From Aquamicrobium zhengzhouense (GTDB taxonomy: Bacteria > Pseudomonadota > Alphaproteobacteria > Rhizobiales > Rhizobiaceae): a stretch of DNA of 64,000 nt. The notes under the pieces are model-generated. The model searched no databases, was not told the DNA's origin, and saw nothing but the letters and a program-made list of their open reading frames with translations. Location of the stretch: positions 62,001-126,000 of the forward strand of contig NZ_JADGMQ010000003.1 of NCBI RefSeq assembly GCF_016124105.1, read 5' to 3'. Of this stretch, positions 48,553 to 57,690 are shown in pieces. The first letter of the stretch is position 1; every line of letters begins with the position of its first letter. A program made the translations under genes and the position numbers.

Positions 48553-48831
48553 CCCGTCGGCTGCGTGGATGACAACTGCTTTGCCGATTAAGTAGTCGTT
48601 CATTTGTAGCCGCATTGTCATCCGTAGTACGTTGTAGCATTCTTCGGCAGAAAACTTGCACATTCCCATTAATATCGTTGTCGCAGCATCATCATTCGCC
48701 GAGATCGATGATGATGTTATGGCCATTATTACTTGCTGACGCAGTTCCAGCTCGATCTCCTCAACGGTGGGGTTTGTCACCGCTAGGCCGCCCGCAATCA
48801 CTGCAAAGCCCAACCATCCGCTGGCAGACAT
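48484..48831 (-). CDS. small exported or membrane-anchored protein, reversed cassette
   Basis: 115 residues. The N-terminus (SGWLGFAVIAGGLAVTNP) is a signal anchor or signal peptide. The rest has three cysteines (MCKFSAEECYN, TNCVGAVKRLWCPKF) compatible with disulfides. Base composition is more AT-rich than flanking head genes. It runs opposite to the late genes. The function is unknown; superinfection exclusion is possible. Confidence 0.6.
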   Translation of the reverse strand: MSASGWLGFAVIAGGLAVTNPTVEEIELELRQQVIMAITSSSISANDDAATTILMGMCKFSAEECYNVLRMTMRLQMNDYLIGKAVVIHAADGSPTNCVGAVKRLWCPKFLNSTK

Positions 48832-48841
48832 CTCTTATCCC

Positions 48842-49102
48842 TCAATTCGTTGTCTTCTTGTCTTGCGTTTTCCTAAACCCGACCCATGCATAAGTGAGGA
48901 CGATGCCACCCAGCGCCCATGTTGTAAGAGGAAATGGGGGCTGCAGAATAAAGACAACAATTCCGCTAGCCAGGAAACCGATGAGGGTTGCTCCATTGCT
49001 GACGCCCGTGTTCTGCAACAGGTATGGGATGGGCGCGTCGCAGTTCGGGCATGTCGCACCCGGAGTGTTAAAAGTATGCCTGCAGCTTCGACAAGTAGCC
49101 AT
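48842..49102 (-). CDS. zinc-ribbon plus two-helix membrane protein
   Basis: 86 residues. MATCRSCRHTFNTPGATCPNC is a four-cysteine zinc ribbon, followed by two hydrophobic segments (GATLIGFLASGIVVFIL and LTTWALGGIVLTYAWVGF). Small cytosol-facing zinc ribbons on membrane hairpins are common among phage- and plasmid-borne accessory proteins. It is second in the reversed cassette. Confidence 0.7.
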   Translation of the reverse strand: MATCRSCRHTFNTPGATCPNCDAPIPYLLQNTGVSNGATLIGFLASGIVVFILQPPFPLTTWALGGIVLTYAWVGFRKTQDKKTTN

Positions 49103-49282
49103 TACTTGGTCCTTAAGAAATCCGCAGGTTACGCTATGGTGTGGTCTCCTATAATTGCAATCTACTCATAAGTGGTAGTGGTTTACGGCTGACAGCTGCA
49201 GTCGCCGCCGGTAATAAACCAAAGACGGAGTAAGGCCGGCCCGTTCTGACCAAGTTCAAGGCAGTCCGGGTCGTTTGCTCCC

Positions 49283-49690
49283 TCAATATACCAGCCTGAC
49301 CAAGTCAGGTGCGACAGTCAAAATCAGTCCGACGGAGCCCAGTATTCCTTTTGGATGCCTGTTAAGTACAGCAAGCGCTCCGTGAGCCATGTGGATCAAG
49401 GCGAAGAGCATCACAGCAAGCAGCGGCAGCGCCAAGATAGCCATGATTATCAGCGGAGTTGCGTCCTGCGCCGGATCAGTAGATGAAAGCGCCTGAGGGT
49501 ACATCCTTTTTACGATTAAGAAGGCGCCCCCGAAGAAGCCGTAGAACCCAAACAGAGTCCGTATCGGCGCTCTCTGTTTGAGTTTGAGAAGTAGCTTTTT
49601 GATGGAAAGTAGCACTGCTTCAGCGCGCGATTGCTTGTCGAATAGGTCTATCAAGACCATTGCGTATCCGAATATCTCGGTTGGTCCCAT
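49283..49690 (-). CDS. multi-helix membrane protein of the reversed cassette
   Basis: 135 residues from ATG 49690 (GGGAGGATAGGC upstream). An N-terminal amphipathic region (RAEAVLLSIKKLLLKLKQ), then helices FGFYGFFGGAFLIVKRM, LIIMAILALPLLAVMLFALIHM and GSVGLILTVAPDLV. This is a three-helix inner-membrane layout. No family is recognised. It is probably a lysogen-expressed accessory protein. Confidence 0.65.
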   Translation of the reverse strand: MGPTEIFGYAMVLIDLFDKQSRAEAVLLSIKKLLLKLKQRAPIRTLFGFYGFFGGAFLIVKRMYPQALSSTDPAQDATPLIIMAILALPLLAVMLFALIHMAHGALAVLNRHPKGILGSVGLILTVAPDLVRLVY

Positions 49691-49849
49691 GCCTATCCTC
49701 CCAAACTCGCGTAATGAGAAGTTCGCGCAAGAGTTTGCAAAGGGCAAGACGGCCGATTAGGTGTACCAACCAACCGGGTTTGCAGTGAATACTGGGGCGG
49801 CCTTACCTAATCCAACCAAGGGGCCAGCCAGGTTGATCTCCGGCTGCAG

Positions 49850-50050
49850 TCATCCGCCGACCGAAACCTGCTTCGTCAGCGCCATTACGCCATCTGCTAG
49901 ATCAAGATAGGCAATCACTGGCCCAGGTATCTTGGCTTGGCCAGTAGCCCACTTCGACACGGTGTTCCGGTGGACATAGACGAGTTTAGCGAAGCCTGAC
50001 TGTGAGACGTGAAGGTAATCAAGGCGGGCTTTGAACTGATCTGGCGTCAT
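49850..50050 (-). CDS. small XRE-type HTH regulator of the reversed cassette
   Basis: 66 residues: MTPDQFKARLDYLHVSQSGFAKLVYVHRNTVSKWATGQAKIPG in part is a classic small HTH (turn in YVHRNTVSKW). It is the most upstream gene of the leftward cassette and is well placed to control it. Confidence 0.78.
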   Translation of the reverse strand: MTPDQFKARLDYLHVSQSGFAKLVYVHRNTVSKWATGQAKIPGPVIAYLDLADGVMALTKQVSVGG

Positions 50051-50175
50051 GGATTCTCACCTAAACAGTGAAGGATGCGCCGGGCCAGTATCCACCAACC
50101 AGTGATTTCAGGCAAGAAACGACTCTCCGTCGGACGCTGCGCCGCCGTCACCTGCGTAAAGCGAAGGACCATCCA

Positions 50176-50322
50176 ATGATCAACATGCCTGTCACTCACA
50201 AGCCTTCCGGTACGGCTGGCAAGGTCGATGGCGTATCTGTCACTGCTGATGGCAAGCCTATCGTGCGGGTGGCTGATCGCTGGTTCTTCGCAGATGAAAT
50301 CGAGGCTGCAGCAAAGCCATGA
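50176..50322 (+). CDS. small phage protein at the start of the late region
   Basis: 48 residues (MINMPVTHKPSGTAGKVDGV), with strand-rich VSVTADGKPIVRVADRWF. The ATG at 50176 gives a compact beta protein. It overlaps the next gene by 4 bases. The function is unknown. Confidence 0.6.
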   Translation: MINMPVTHKPSGTAGKVDGVSVTADGKPIVRVADRWFFADEIEAAAKP

Positions 50323-50888
50323 ACCAGACGCCCAACCCTTTCATGCCTTTCTGGGATAGCTACGACAACACGCAGGCTTCCCCGACTTACGACAATGCGC
50401 ACGCCTATCAGGATCTGCTGGGCCGCATGCCGGAGTACCAGCCAAACAGCCAGCTTGGCCCGATCCACGAAGCCGTTGGCATGGACGGCATTCGGCGCAA
50501 CATTCTCGCCTCCAACGAATACACGGCTCGCCTTCTAGGCTCGATGCCTCAGAGCGTCAGTCAGGACATGGGCCGTCGAGCAGCTGTTGGCATCAATTCC
50601 ATGCCGGGCGTGTTCAGCGACTACACCAACCCCAACCTTCCGAACCAGCACCACAACATGGCAGATCAGCGCGCACAGGCGCAGCAGATGATGCCAGATG
50701 CATTCCAGGCGCTGCTAGGTGCCTTCACCGCCCCACCGGCTCAGGAACTTCCCCCGGCTGTGCAGCAGCTTATCGCAGGCCCTCAAGAGCCAGCACAAGC
50801 CGAGCAGACCGAAGCGGCTAAGGGCAAGAAGAAGAGCCCCACCGATATCATCGCTGATGAAAACTTCCGGTGGCCTCGTTCCCGCTAG
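50319..50888 (+). CDS. phage protein, likely virion-related
   Basis: 189 residues, Asn/Gln/Pro-rich (MNQTPNPFMPFWDSYDNTQAS) with a central helix (GMDGIRRNILASNEYTARLLG) and a Lys-rich C-terminal stretch. It is placed immediately upstream of the terminase genes. It could be an ejection, decoration or assembly factor. No recognised family. Confidence 0.6.
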   Translation: MNQTPNPFMPFWDSYDNTQASPTYDNAHAYQDLLGRMPEYQPNSQLGPIHEAVGMDGIRRNILASNEYTARLLGSMPQSVSQDMGRRAAVGINSMPGVFSDYTNPNLPNQHHNMADQRAQAQQMMPDAFQALLGAFTAPPAQELPPAVQQLIAGPQEPAQAEQTEAAKGKKKSPTDIIADENFRWPRSR

Positions 50889-50930
50889 GGGCATCAATCA
50901 CATTCCGGCAACAATCCGAAAGGAACTGCC

Positions 50931-51302
50931 ATGGCTGACAAGCCCCAACGGTCCAAGGGCGGAAGGCCGACGAGGTATCGTCCGGAGTTCTGCGATACAG
51001 TCGTAGAGCTCGGAAAGATCGGCAAGAGCAAGGCTCAGATGGCTGCGCACTTTGATGTAAGCCGCCAGACCATCGACAATTGGGCCGAGGTAAATCCCGA
51101 GTTTCTAGAAGCGCTCAATCGCGCGATGGTCCATTGCCAAGCTTGGTGGGAAGACCAAGGGCAACTGGGCCTTACCCTGCAAGGCTTCAATGCCGCTGTT
51201 TGGCGTAAGTCGGTCGAAGCTCGGTTCCGTGACGATTACACCGAGCGCCGTGAGACGCACGTGACCGTATCGCACGAGGACGCACTTGAGCAGCTTGAGT
51301 GA
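50931..51302 (+). CDS. terminase small subunit
   Basis: 123 residues. GRPTRYRPEFCDTVVELGKIGKSKAQMAAHFDVSRQTIDNW in shortened form is the HTH that recognises the packaging site, followed by an oligomerisation segment (EFLEALNRAMVHCQAWWEDQG). It overlaps the large subunit by 17 bases. Assignment rests on the HTH pattern and its place before terL. Confidence 0.85.
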   Translation: MADKPQRSKGGRPTRYRPEFCDTVVELGKIGKSKAQMAAHFDVSRQTIDNWAEVNPEFLEALNRAMVHCQAWWEDQGQLGLTLQGFNAAVWRKSVEARFRDDYTERRETHVTVSHEDALEQLE

Positions 51303-52854
51303 GCGCGAGCTAGCGATCCGGAGGCGACTTCGCGACGACCTGCTGCACTACGCCGAAAAATGCATGAAGATCCGCTCCAAGGGCGGCAAGATCATCTCAT
51401 TCCGGCTCAACGCAGCGCAGAGGTATCTTCACGAGCGCCTCGAAGAGCAGCGGCAGCGCACAGGGAAGGTCAGGGCTCTCATCCTAAAGGGCCGACAGCA
51501 GGGCGTTTCGACATATCTGGGTGCGCGGTTCTACCATCAAGTATCACACAATAAGGGCTTGCGGGTTTTCATCCTGACGCATGAGCAGGCCGCGACCGAT
51601 AACCTCTTCGGGATGGTGGCGCGGTATCACGAGCATTGTCCTGCTCTGGTCAAGCCGAGCACCGGCGCATCCAATGCGAAGGAGCTATTTTTCGACCGGC
51701 TTGAAAGCGGATACGCGGTCGGCACGGCGGGAACGAAGGCGGTAGGTCGATCGCAGACGATCCAGCTCTTCCACGGTTCGGAGGTTGCTTTCTGGCCAAA
51801 CGCGGCAACGCACTTCACCGGTGTTGTCCAGGCTATCCCTGATCTACCGGGGACGGAGATTGTCCTTGAATCAACTGCCAACGGCGTCGGTGGTGAGTTC
51901 CACGAACGCTGGCAGATGGCGGAAGCCGGGCTAGGCGATTACGAAGCAATATTCATTCCGTGGTTCTGGCAGGAAGAATACAAACGTCCCGTTCCACCGG
52001 ATTTCGTTCTCGAAGCGGAAGAGGCTGAGTATCAAGAGATACACGGCATCAGCCTTGAACACATGGTCTGGCGACGTGCCAAGATCCATGAATTGAAAGA
52101 TCCGTTGCTGTTCAAGCAGGAATACCCTGCGACGGCGGCAGAAGCATTTCAAATCACCGGGCATGACAGTTTCATCAAGCCTGAGGCGGTGCTTCGGGCG
52201 CGTAAGGCAACGTGTGAAGGAATTGGCCCGCTCATCATCGGTGCTGATCCGGCTCGCTTTGGCGATGACCGGTTCTCACTTGCATGGCGGCAGGGCCGGA
52301 AGGTCCTGAAAACAGAGAGCAAGGCGAAGATCGATATCGTCGCTGGGGCAAACTGGATCCGGCAGGTCATCGACACCGACAAGCCAGACGCTGTTTTCAT
52401 CGACGTGGGCGGTCTCGGCGCGGGGGTGTACGACATTCTCCGAAGCTGGGGCGAGCCATACGCCTCTATCTGCAAGGCCATCAACTTCGCATCTGAGCCG
52501 CAAGAGCCTGTTCGCTACTTGACGGATGGCTCCAAGATGCCTGGCCCGCGCAATAGGCGTGCAGAGATGTGGGAACGGTCGCGAGACTGGCTTGATGAGC
52601 CTAGCGGGGCCGATATCCCGGACGTTGATGCGCTCCAAGCTGATGCGTGCGGACCGGGTTATCACTACGACGCAAACCAGCGTCTGTTGCTGGAATCGAA
52701 AGAGCATATGCGAGCGCGTGGTCTCAGATCCCCGGACGATTGGGACGCGATCGCACTCACCTTTGCAGAGCCTGTTGCGGTCAAAGCGCAGGACTACCGC
52801 AACTCTGCCGAGCGCGACTATCGCGGCGGCGGGGCTGGCGGCTGGATGGGCTGA
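51286..52854 (+). CDS. terminase large subunit
   Basis: 522 residues from TTG 51286 (GAGG seven bases upstream). The packaging ATPase has a Walker A-like LKGRQQGVST near residue 65 and the LESTANG segment near 190. The C-terminal RNase H-like nuclease shows GADPARFGDDR near residue 318 and VFIDVGGLGAG near 365. It powers headful-type DNA packaging with the small subunit and portal. It is intact. Confidence 0.93.
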   Translation: MSSLSERELAIRRRLRDDLLHYAEKCMKIRSKGGKIISFRLNAAQRYLHERLEEQRQRTGKVRALILKGRQQGVSTYLGARFYHQVSHNKGLRVFILTHEQAATDNLFGMVARYHEHCPALVKPSTGASNAKELFFDRLESGYAVGTAGTKAVGRSQTIQLFHGSEVAFWPNAATHFTGVVQAIPDLPGTEIVLESTANGVGGEFHERWQMAEAGLGDYEAIFIPWFWQEEYKRPVPPDFVLEAEEAEYQEIHGISLEHMVWRRAKIHELKDPLLFKQEYPATAAEAFQITGHDSFIKPEAVLRARKATCEGIGPLIIGADPARFGDDRFSLAWRQGRKVLKTESKAKIDIVAGANWIRQVIDTDKPDAVFIDVGGLGAGVYDILRSWGEPYASICKAINFASEPQEPVRYLTDGSKMPGPRNRRAEMWERSRDWLDEPSGADIPDVDALQADACGPGYHYDANQRLLLESKEHMRARGLRSPDDWDAIALTFAEPVAVKAQDYRNSAERDYRGGGAGGWMG

Positions 52855-52871
52855 TCCTCCGAGGTTCATGA

Positions 52872-55058
52872 ATGAGCGATGATCTTCTCAAAGAAGCGCA
52901 GGATGCGTTCGACGCCGCACGCGAGGCTGAGAACGAAAATCGCGTTGCTGCGCTTGATGATCTGCGCTTTGCCCGTCTAGGCAAGCAATGGCCGGAAGAG
53001 ATTAAGCAGCAGCGCGATTTTGATCAGCGTCCGATGTTGACGATCAACCGTCTGCCAACCTTCATTCGCCAGGTGGTGAACGAGGCACGGCAGATGAAGC
53101 CGACGATCAAGGTTCATCCGGCAGACAGCGAAGCTGATGTTGAGACCGCCGAGATCATCAATGGCCTGATCCGCAACATCGAATACACGTCCAATGCGGA
53201 CGTTGCCTATGACACTGCGACTGAGAGCGCGGTGACGATGGGCTGGGGCTACTTCACCGTTGATATCGACTACGCATACGATGACACGTTCGATCTGGAT
53301 ATCCTGATCAAGCGCGTTGCCAACCCGTTTTCGATCTATGGCGATCCAAACTCGACGGAGGCCGATTCATCGGACTGGAATACGGCGTTCGAGACGGAAT
53401 GGCTCGCAACGGATGATTTCAAGCGTCTATTCCCCGGCGCGGATGAGATCGATTGGGAATGTGACGAGCAATCGTCCGAGTGGTTCAGTCGCGAGCGTGT
53501 GCTGATCGCCAAATACTGGCGTCGCACGCAGGAAGCCAAGAAGATCCTGCAGCTTTCGGACGGCCGCGTGATGGACGCTTCATCCTTCGATGAGGCAGCG
53601 CCGTTCCTGATGGTCGAAAACATCAGCGTTGTCGGTGAGCGCGAGGTGATGGCCCACAAGGTCAAGCGCTACCTGCTCAACGGCAAGGAAGTGCTGAAAG
53701 AGGAAGAGTGGCCAGGCAAGTACATTCCAATCATCCCGGTTTATGGCGATGAGGTGAATGAGGAGGGCAAGCGCCATTTCCTGTCGCTGATCCGGTCCTC
53801 GAAAGACGCTCAGCGCATGTACAATTATTGGCGCTCTGCAGCGACCGAGCTCGTCGCTCTTGCGCCAAAGGTTCCGTTTATTGGCCCGAAAGGTGCGTTC
53901 AAGTCTGACGCTCGAAATTGGGCCACAGCGAACAAGGTAAGCCACCCATATCTCGAGTATGACGTGGTTGCAGGTGCACAGCCGCCGCAGCGTCAGCCGC
54001 TCGATACAGGTGCTGCAGCTGGTGCCCTGCAAGAGGCTATGAACGCCGCTGATGACCTCAAGGCGATCATGGGCATCTTTGATCCATCCATGGGGGCGCG
54101 CTCGAACGAAACGTCTGGAAAGGCGATCATTGCTCGCGAGCGCCAGGGCGATGTCACGAATTTCCATTTCCAGGACAACATGTCTCGCGCGATCCGTCAT
54201 GCGGGGCGCGTCATCATTGATCTGATCCCGAAGGTCTACAATTCGGAGCGTATCGTTCGCACGCTGGGTGAGGACGGTTCACCGACGCTTGCCAAGCTCA
54301 AGCAGCCTGTTCCGCAGATGGGCCCGCATGGCCGGCCGATCATGGAGCCGGTGCTTGATCCGATGGGCAATCCCGTCATGGACCCGATGAGCGGCGCTCC
54401 GATTGAGCAGCCAAAGATGCGTGTGTTTGACCTTGGCATCGGCAAGTATGACCTGACTGTCACCGCTGGCCCGTCCTACGGCACGCAGCGTCAGGAAGCT
54501 GCCTCTCAGATGATCGAGATGATGCGGATGAACCCGACCGTTGCTCCGCTGATCGGTGATCTGGTCGCCAAGAACCTTGATTGGCCTGGTGCGGACGAGA
54601 TTGCACGCCGTCTCAAGGCGATGCTCCCGCCGCAGTTGCAGGAGGGCAGATTGCCGCCTGAGGTCGAGCAGATGATCGAGGAAGGCAAGCAGACGATCGC
54701 TGGTCAGCAGCGCCTCATGGATCAGATGCAGGCTTACATTCTCAAGCTTGAGTCTGAGGACGAGGCAAAAGCGAAGAAGGTTCAGGTGGACGCGTTCAAC
54801 GCTGAAACTAAGCGGCTCGACGCAGAGACCAAGCGCATGGACGTGCTGGCTGATATGGGCCACTCGCCAACGCAAGTGTCATTCCCTTACGCCGACCAGA
54901 TCGTTGCTGAGGCGAAGGCCAACAGCCTCAACGCCAAGGCCGAACACGAAATTGCAAACGCAAACCTCGCCAACGCGCGGGCAATGCAGGTCGCAACGCC
55001 TGACCCGATTGTGCCGCAGAGCATCATCCACGCGCACCGACCGCGCCGCGACTTCTAA
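52872..55058 (+). CDS. P22-type portal protein
   Basis: 728 residues, close to the length of P22 gp1. The N-terminal region DLRFARLGKQWPEEIKQQRD, INRLPTFIRQVVNEARQMKP is typical of P22-like portals. The middle contains the wing and stem, with KVPFIGPKGAF and ETSGKAIIARERQGD. The C-terminus is a long coiled coil (KRLDAETKRMDVLADMG), the barrel helix. It is the dodecameric DNA channel of the head. Confidence 0.93.
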   Translation: MSDDLLKEAQDAFDAAREAENENRVAALDDLRFARLGKQWPEEIKQQRDFDQRPMLTINRLPTFIRQVVNEARQMKPTIKVHPADSEADVETAEIINGLIRNIEYTSNADVAYDTATESAVTMGWGYFTVDIDYAYDDTFDLDILIKRVANPFSIYGDPNSTEADSSDWNTAFETEWLATDDFKRLFPGADEIDWECDEQSSEWFSRERVLIAKYWRRTQEAKKILQLSDGRVMDASSFDEAAPFLMVENISVVGEREVMAHKVKRYLLNGKEVLKEEEWPGKYIPIIPVYGDEVNEEGKRHFLSLIRSSKDAQRMYNYWRSAATELVALAPKVPFIGPKGAFKSDARNWATANKVSHPYLEYDVVAGAQPPQRQPLDTGAAAGALQEAMNAADDLKAIMGIFDPSMGARSNETSGKAIIARERQGDVTNFHFQDNMSRAIRHAGRVIIDLIPKVYNSERIVRTLGEDGSPTLAKLKQPVPQMGPHGRPIMEPVLDPMGNPVMDPMSGAPIEQPKMRVFDLGIGKYDLTVTAGPSYGTQRQEAASQMIEMMRMNPTVAPLIGDLVAKNLDWPGADEIARRLKAMLPPQLQEGRLPPEVEQMIEEGKQTIAGQQRLMDQMQAYILKLESEDEAKAKKVQVDAFNAETKRLDAETKRMDVLADMGHSPTQVSFPYADQIVAEAKANSLNAKAEHEIANANLANARAMQVATPDPIVPQSIIHAHRPRRDF

Positions 55059-55163
55059 CCAACGGAACATTCCAGATCAGAGGCTCCACACCGGGGCCTC
55101 TTTTCGTATGCGCCCACGTCAGTGGCGCTCCATCCCCATTCACCAACCGGCAAGGAGTGAATA

Positions 55164-56138
55164 ATGAGCAACGATCAGGACGCCGAACTCGATTTCGTAA
55201 CACCGGACGATGGGACGGCAAGTGACGAAGTGGAGCACGACGAGAACCTTGAAGCGGTTCACGACGATGATCCTGAACTTGAGGGCGATGGTGACACCGA
55301 CGCCGATCAGGGCGACGAGGAAGACGCAGACGACGAGGATCCTGTCTCGCAAGAGGAAACGGAAGAACTCGAAGTAGGCGGGAAGAAGTACAAGGTCCAC
55401 AAGGACCTCAAGCCGCTCATGATGATGCAGGCTGACTACACGCGCAAGACACAGGAAGTCGCGGAGCATAAACGGGCACTGGAACAGGACCACGAAGCGA
55501 TCCAGCGGGAACGCGAAATGGTGGCCCAGCACTCCCAGATGATCCGCCAGAACCTGCAAGGCTATGCGCAGCTGGCGAACATCGATCAGCGTCTGGAAGC
55601 ATTCGCGAAGATCGATTGGAACGCCTACGAACAGCAAGACCTATTCCAGGCCCAGCAGGCTTTCCGTGAATACCAGTTGCTAAAGGACCAGCGGCAGCAA
55701 CTCGCTGGCAACCTGCAGCGTCAGGAGCACGAAGCCCGGTCGATGGCCGAGCAGCAACAGAGGCGCCAGGCAGAAGAACAGCGGCTTGCTCGTGAACGGG
55801 CAGCAGCTGAGACACTCAGGGTGCTTCAGAGGGACATCAAGGGCTGGAATGAACAGCTCGCGGGTGAAGTACGCATCTTCGCAGAAGCGCAGGGGTACAC
55901 CCAAGAGGAACTGTTCAACGCCACGTCCGATCCCCGCGCTTTCAAGCTTCTTCACAAGGCCATGCAGTTCGACAAGCTGATGGCAGCGAGGAAAGCAGCC
56001 CAACCCAAGACCGAACAGGCCAAGCCACTGACCAAGGTGGGCGGACGCAAAGCCGCTGCTCCACGCGGTCTCGATGACAGCCTGTCAGCGGATGAATGGG
56101 TTCGCAGGCGAAACGAACAACTGCGCAAACGCGCGTGA
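55164..56138 (+). CDS. scaffolding protein
   Basis: 324 residues. A very acidic N-terminal 65 residues (Asp/Glu runs) is followed by EVGGKKYKVHKDLK, then Gln/Glu/Arg-rich coiled coils (QQQRRQAEEQRLARERAAAE), a helix near residues 230-280 and a basic C-terminal tail (EWVRRRNEQLRKRA). The basic tail binding coat is the known design of P22 scaffold. It lies between portal and coat, as expected. Confidence 0.85.
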   Translation: MSNDQDAELDFVTPDDGTASDEVEHDENLEAVHDDDPELEGDGDTDADQGDEEDADDEDPVSQEETEELEVGGKKYKVHKDLKPLMMMQADYTRKTQEVAEHKRALEQDHEAIQREREMVAQHSQMIRQNLQGYAQLANIDQRLEAFAKIDWNAYEQQDLFQAQQAFREYQLLKDQRQQLAGNLQRQEHEARSMAEQQQRRQAEEQRLARERAAAETLRVLQRDIKGWNEQLAGEVRIFAEAQGYTQEELFNATSDPRAFKLLHKAMQFDKLMAARKAAQPKTEQAKPLTKVGGRKAAAPRGLDDSLSADEWVRRRNEQLRKRA

Positions 56139-56182
56139 CCCAATCCGAGCGGCCCTAGCGCCGGCACAAGGAACTCCACACC

Positions 56183-57361
56183 ATGGCAAACACTTTGCTC
56201 ACCCCAACGCAGGTGACCCGTGAGGCCCTGCGCATTCTTCACCAGAAGCTGAACTTCATCGGCTCGATCACCCGGGATTACGATGACCGCTTCGCCAAGG
56301 ACGGCGCGAAGATCGGCGATACGCTGAAAATCCGCCTGCCGAACCAGTATGTCGTCACCGATGGCAAGACGCTCGCAACTCAGGACACTGCGGAAGAAAG
56401 CGTCGATCTGAAGGTCTCGCATCAGAAGCATGTCGGCATGAACTTCTCGTCCGCCGACCTGACCCTCTCGCTGGACGACTTCTCCAAGCGCATCATCGAA
56501 CCGGCAATGAACGTTCTCGCATCGAACGTTGAATCGACCGTTCTCGCAGCCCGCTATGCCGACATCTACAATCAGGTGACGGATATCGGCAATGCGGCAA
56601 CGTTCAAGAAAATCCTCGACGGTCGCAAGATCCTCGTGGACAACCTTGCCCCGCCGATGGGCCTGACCGCGAACCTGAACACTCAGGACAACGTGGACCT
56701 CGTGGACAACCTCAAGGGGCTGTTCAACGACACCAAGGAGATTTCGAAGCAGTACCGTGACGGCTATATCGGCCGCGCCGCTGGCTTCGACTTCATGGAA
56801 AACACGCTGATGCCAGCACACACCAATGGTGCAGGCGCTGGCTACCTGATCAATGGCGCATCCCAAGCCGGCTCCACGCTCACCGTGGACGGCGGCACTG
56901 GCGCTATCACCAAGGGCACGGTTTTCACCATCGCCGGTGTTTACCGCGTCCATCCGGAAACCAAGAAGCCGACTGCAACTCTGCAGCAGTTCGTCGTCAC
57001 TGAGGATGCAGCAGCCGCCGCAACCTCGATCAGCATCTCGCCTGCCATCATCACGACTGGTGCAAAGCAGAACGTCACTGCTGCTCCGGCGGACAATGCG
57101 GCGATCACCTTCGCTGGTACGGCGTCCACCACGCATGGCATCTCGCTTGGCTACACCGAAGACGCCTTCGCCTTTGCCACGGCTGACCTTGTGATGCCTA
57201 AGGGCGTGGACTTCGCTTCCCGTCAGGTTCTGGACGGCATCTCGCTGCGCATCATCCGCCAGTACGACATCAATAACGACAATCTGCCTTGCCGTGTTGA
57301 TGTGCTCTTCGGCTCGGCAACGGTCCGACCGCAGCTGGCGACGCGCTACGCCTTCAATTGA
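56183..57361 (+). CDS. P22-type major coat protein
   Basis: 392 residues with the P22 coat family pattern: LTPTQVTREALRILHQKLNF at the N-arm, KIGDTLKIRLPNQY, then RYADIYNQVTD, the insertion region (FTIAGVYRVHPETKKPTATL, FVVTEDA) and RIIRQYDINNDNLPCRVDVLFG at the end. It forms the HK97-fold capsid lattice with scaffold and portal. Codon use is strongly biased, suggesting high expression. A terminator follows. Confidence 0.93.
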   Translation: MANTLLTPTQVTREALRILHQKLNFIGSITRDYDDRFAKDGAKIGDTLKIRLPNQYVVTDGKTLATQDTAEESVDLKVSHQKHVGMNFSSADLTLSLDDFSKRIIEPAMNVLASNVESTVLAARYADIYNQVTDIGNAATFKKILDGRKILVDNLAPPMGLTANLNTQDNVDLVDNLKGLFNDTKEISKQYRDGYIGRAAGFDFMENTLMPAHTNGAGAGYLINGASQAGSTLTVDGGTGAITKGTVFTIAGVYRVHPETKKPTATLQQFVVTEDAAAAATSISISPAIITTGAKQNVTAAPADNAAITFAGTASTTHGISLGYTEDAFAFATADLVMPKGVDFASRQVLDGISLRIIRQYDINNDNLPCRVDVLFGSATVRPQLATRYAFN

Positions 57362-57371
57362 TCAACGAGAG

Positions 57372-57395
57372 AGTGGGGCTTCGGCCCCACTTTTC
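57372..57395 (+). terminator. terminator after the coat gene
   Basis: AGTGGGGC-TTCG-GCCCCACT is a perfect 8-bp stem with a tetraloop, followed by TTTTC. A partial terminator here would reduce expression of downstream genes relative to coat. Confidence 0.85.
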
Positions 57396-57411
57396 ATTTG
57401 CGGGGTGCGCT

Positions 57412-57690
57412 ATGGCCGAACTCATTCCAACGTGGGGCTACGCCGCAGACGGCAAGGCTCAGCTGTTTCAACTCGCGTCTGGGGAAGAATTGCCGCAGGG
57501 CTGGGCGGATCATCCCAACAAATGGCAGACGCCAGCCGTCAATCAGGCGGTGGATGAGCTGGACAAGATCATCGCCTCTCAGAACAAGGGCGCGCTTGAT
57601 CGCTTTGCTGCTAGCCAAGGCATTGAACTCGACCGCCGCAAATCCTTCGGCAAGATGGTTGCCGATTACCGGGAGGCAATCTCCCGATGA
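57412..57690 (+). CDS. head-tail region protein
   Basis: 92 residues. N-terminal strand-rich part (LIPTWGYAADGKAQLFQL, ELPQGWADHP) and C-terminal ALDRFAASQGIELDRRKSFGKMV, resembling a short helix-extended-loop-helix module seen in phage head-completion proteins. It overlaps the gp4-like gene by 4 bases. Exact role unknown. Confidence 0.7.
   Translation: MAELIPTWGYAADGKAQLFQLASGEELPQGWADHPNKWQTPAVNQAVDELDKIIASQNKGALDRFAASQGIELDRRKSFGKMVADYREAISR

Noticed and set aside
55952-57136. 394-residue open frame on the minus strand
   Set aside because: Antisense to the end of the scaffold and to the coat gene, which has clear family motifs and biased codons. GC-rich codon use opens this frame by itself.
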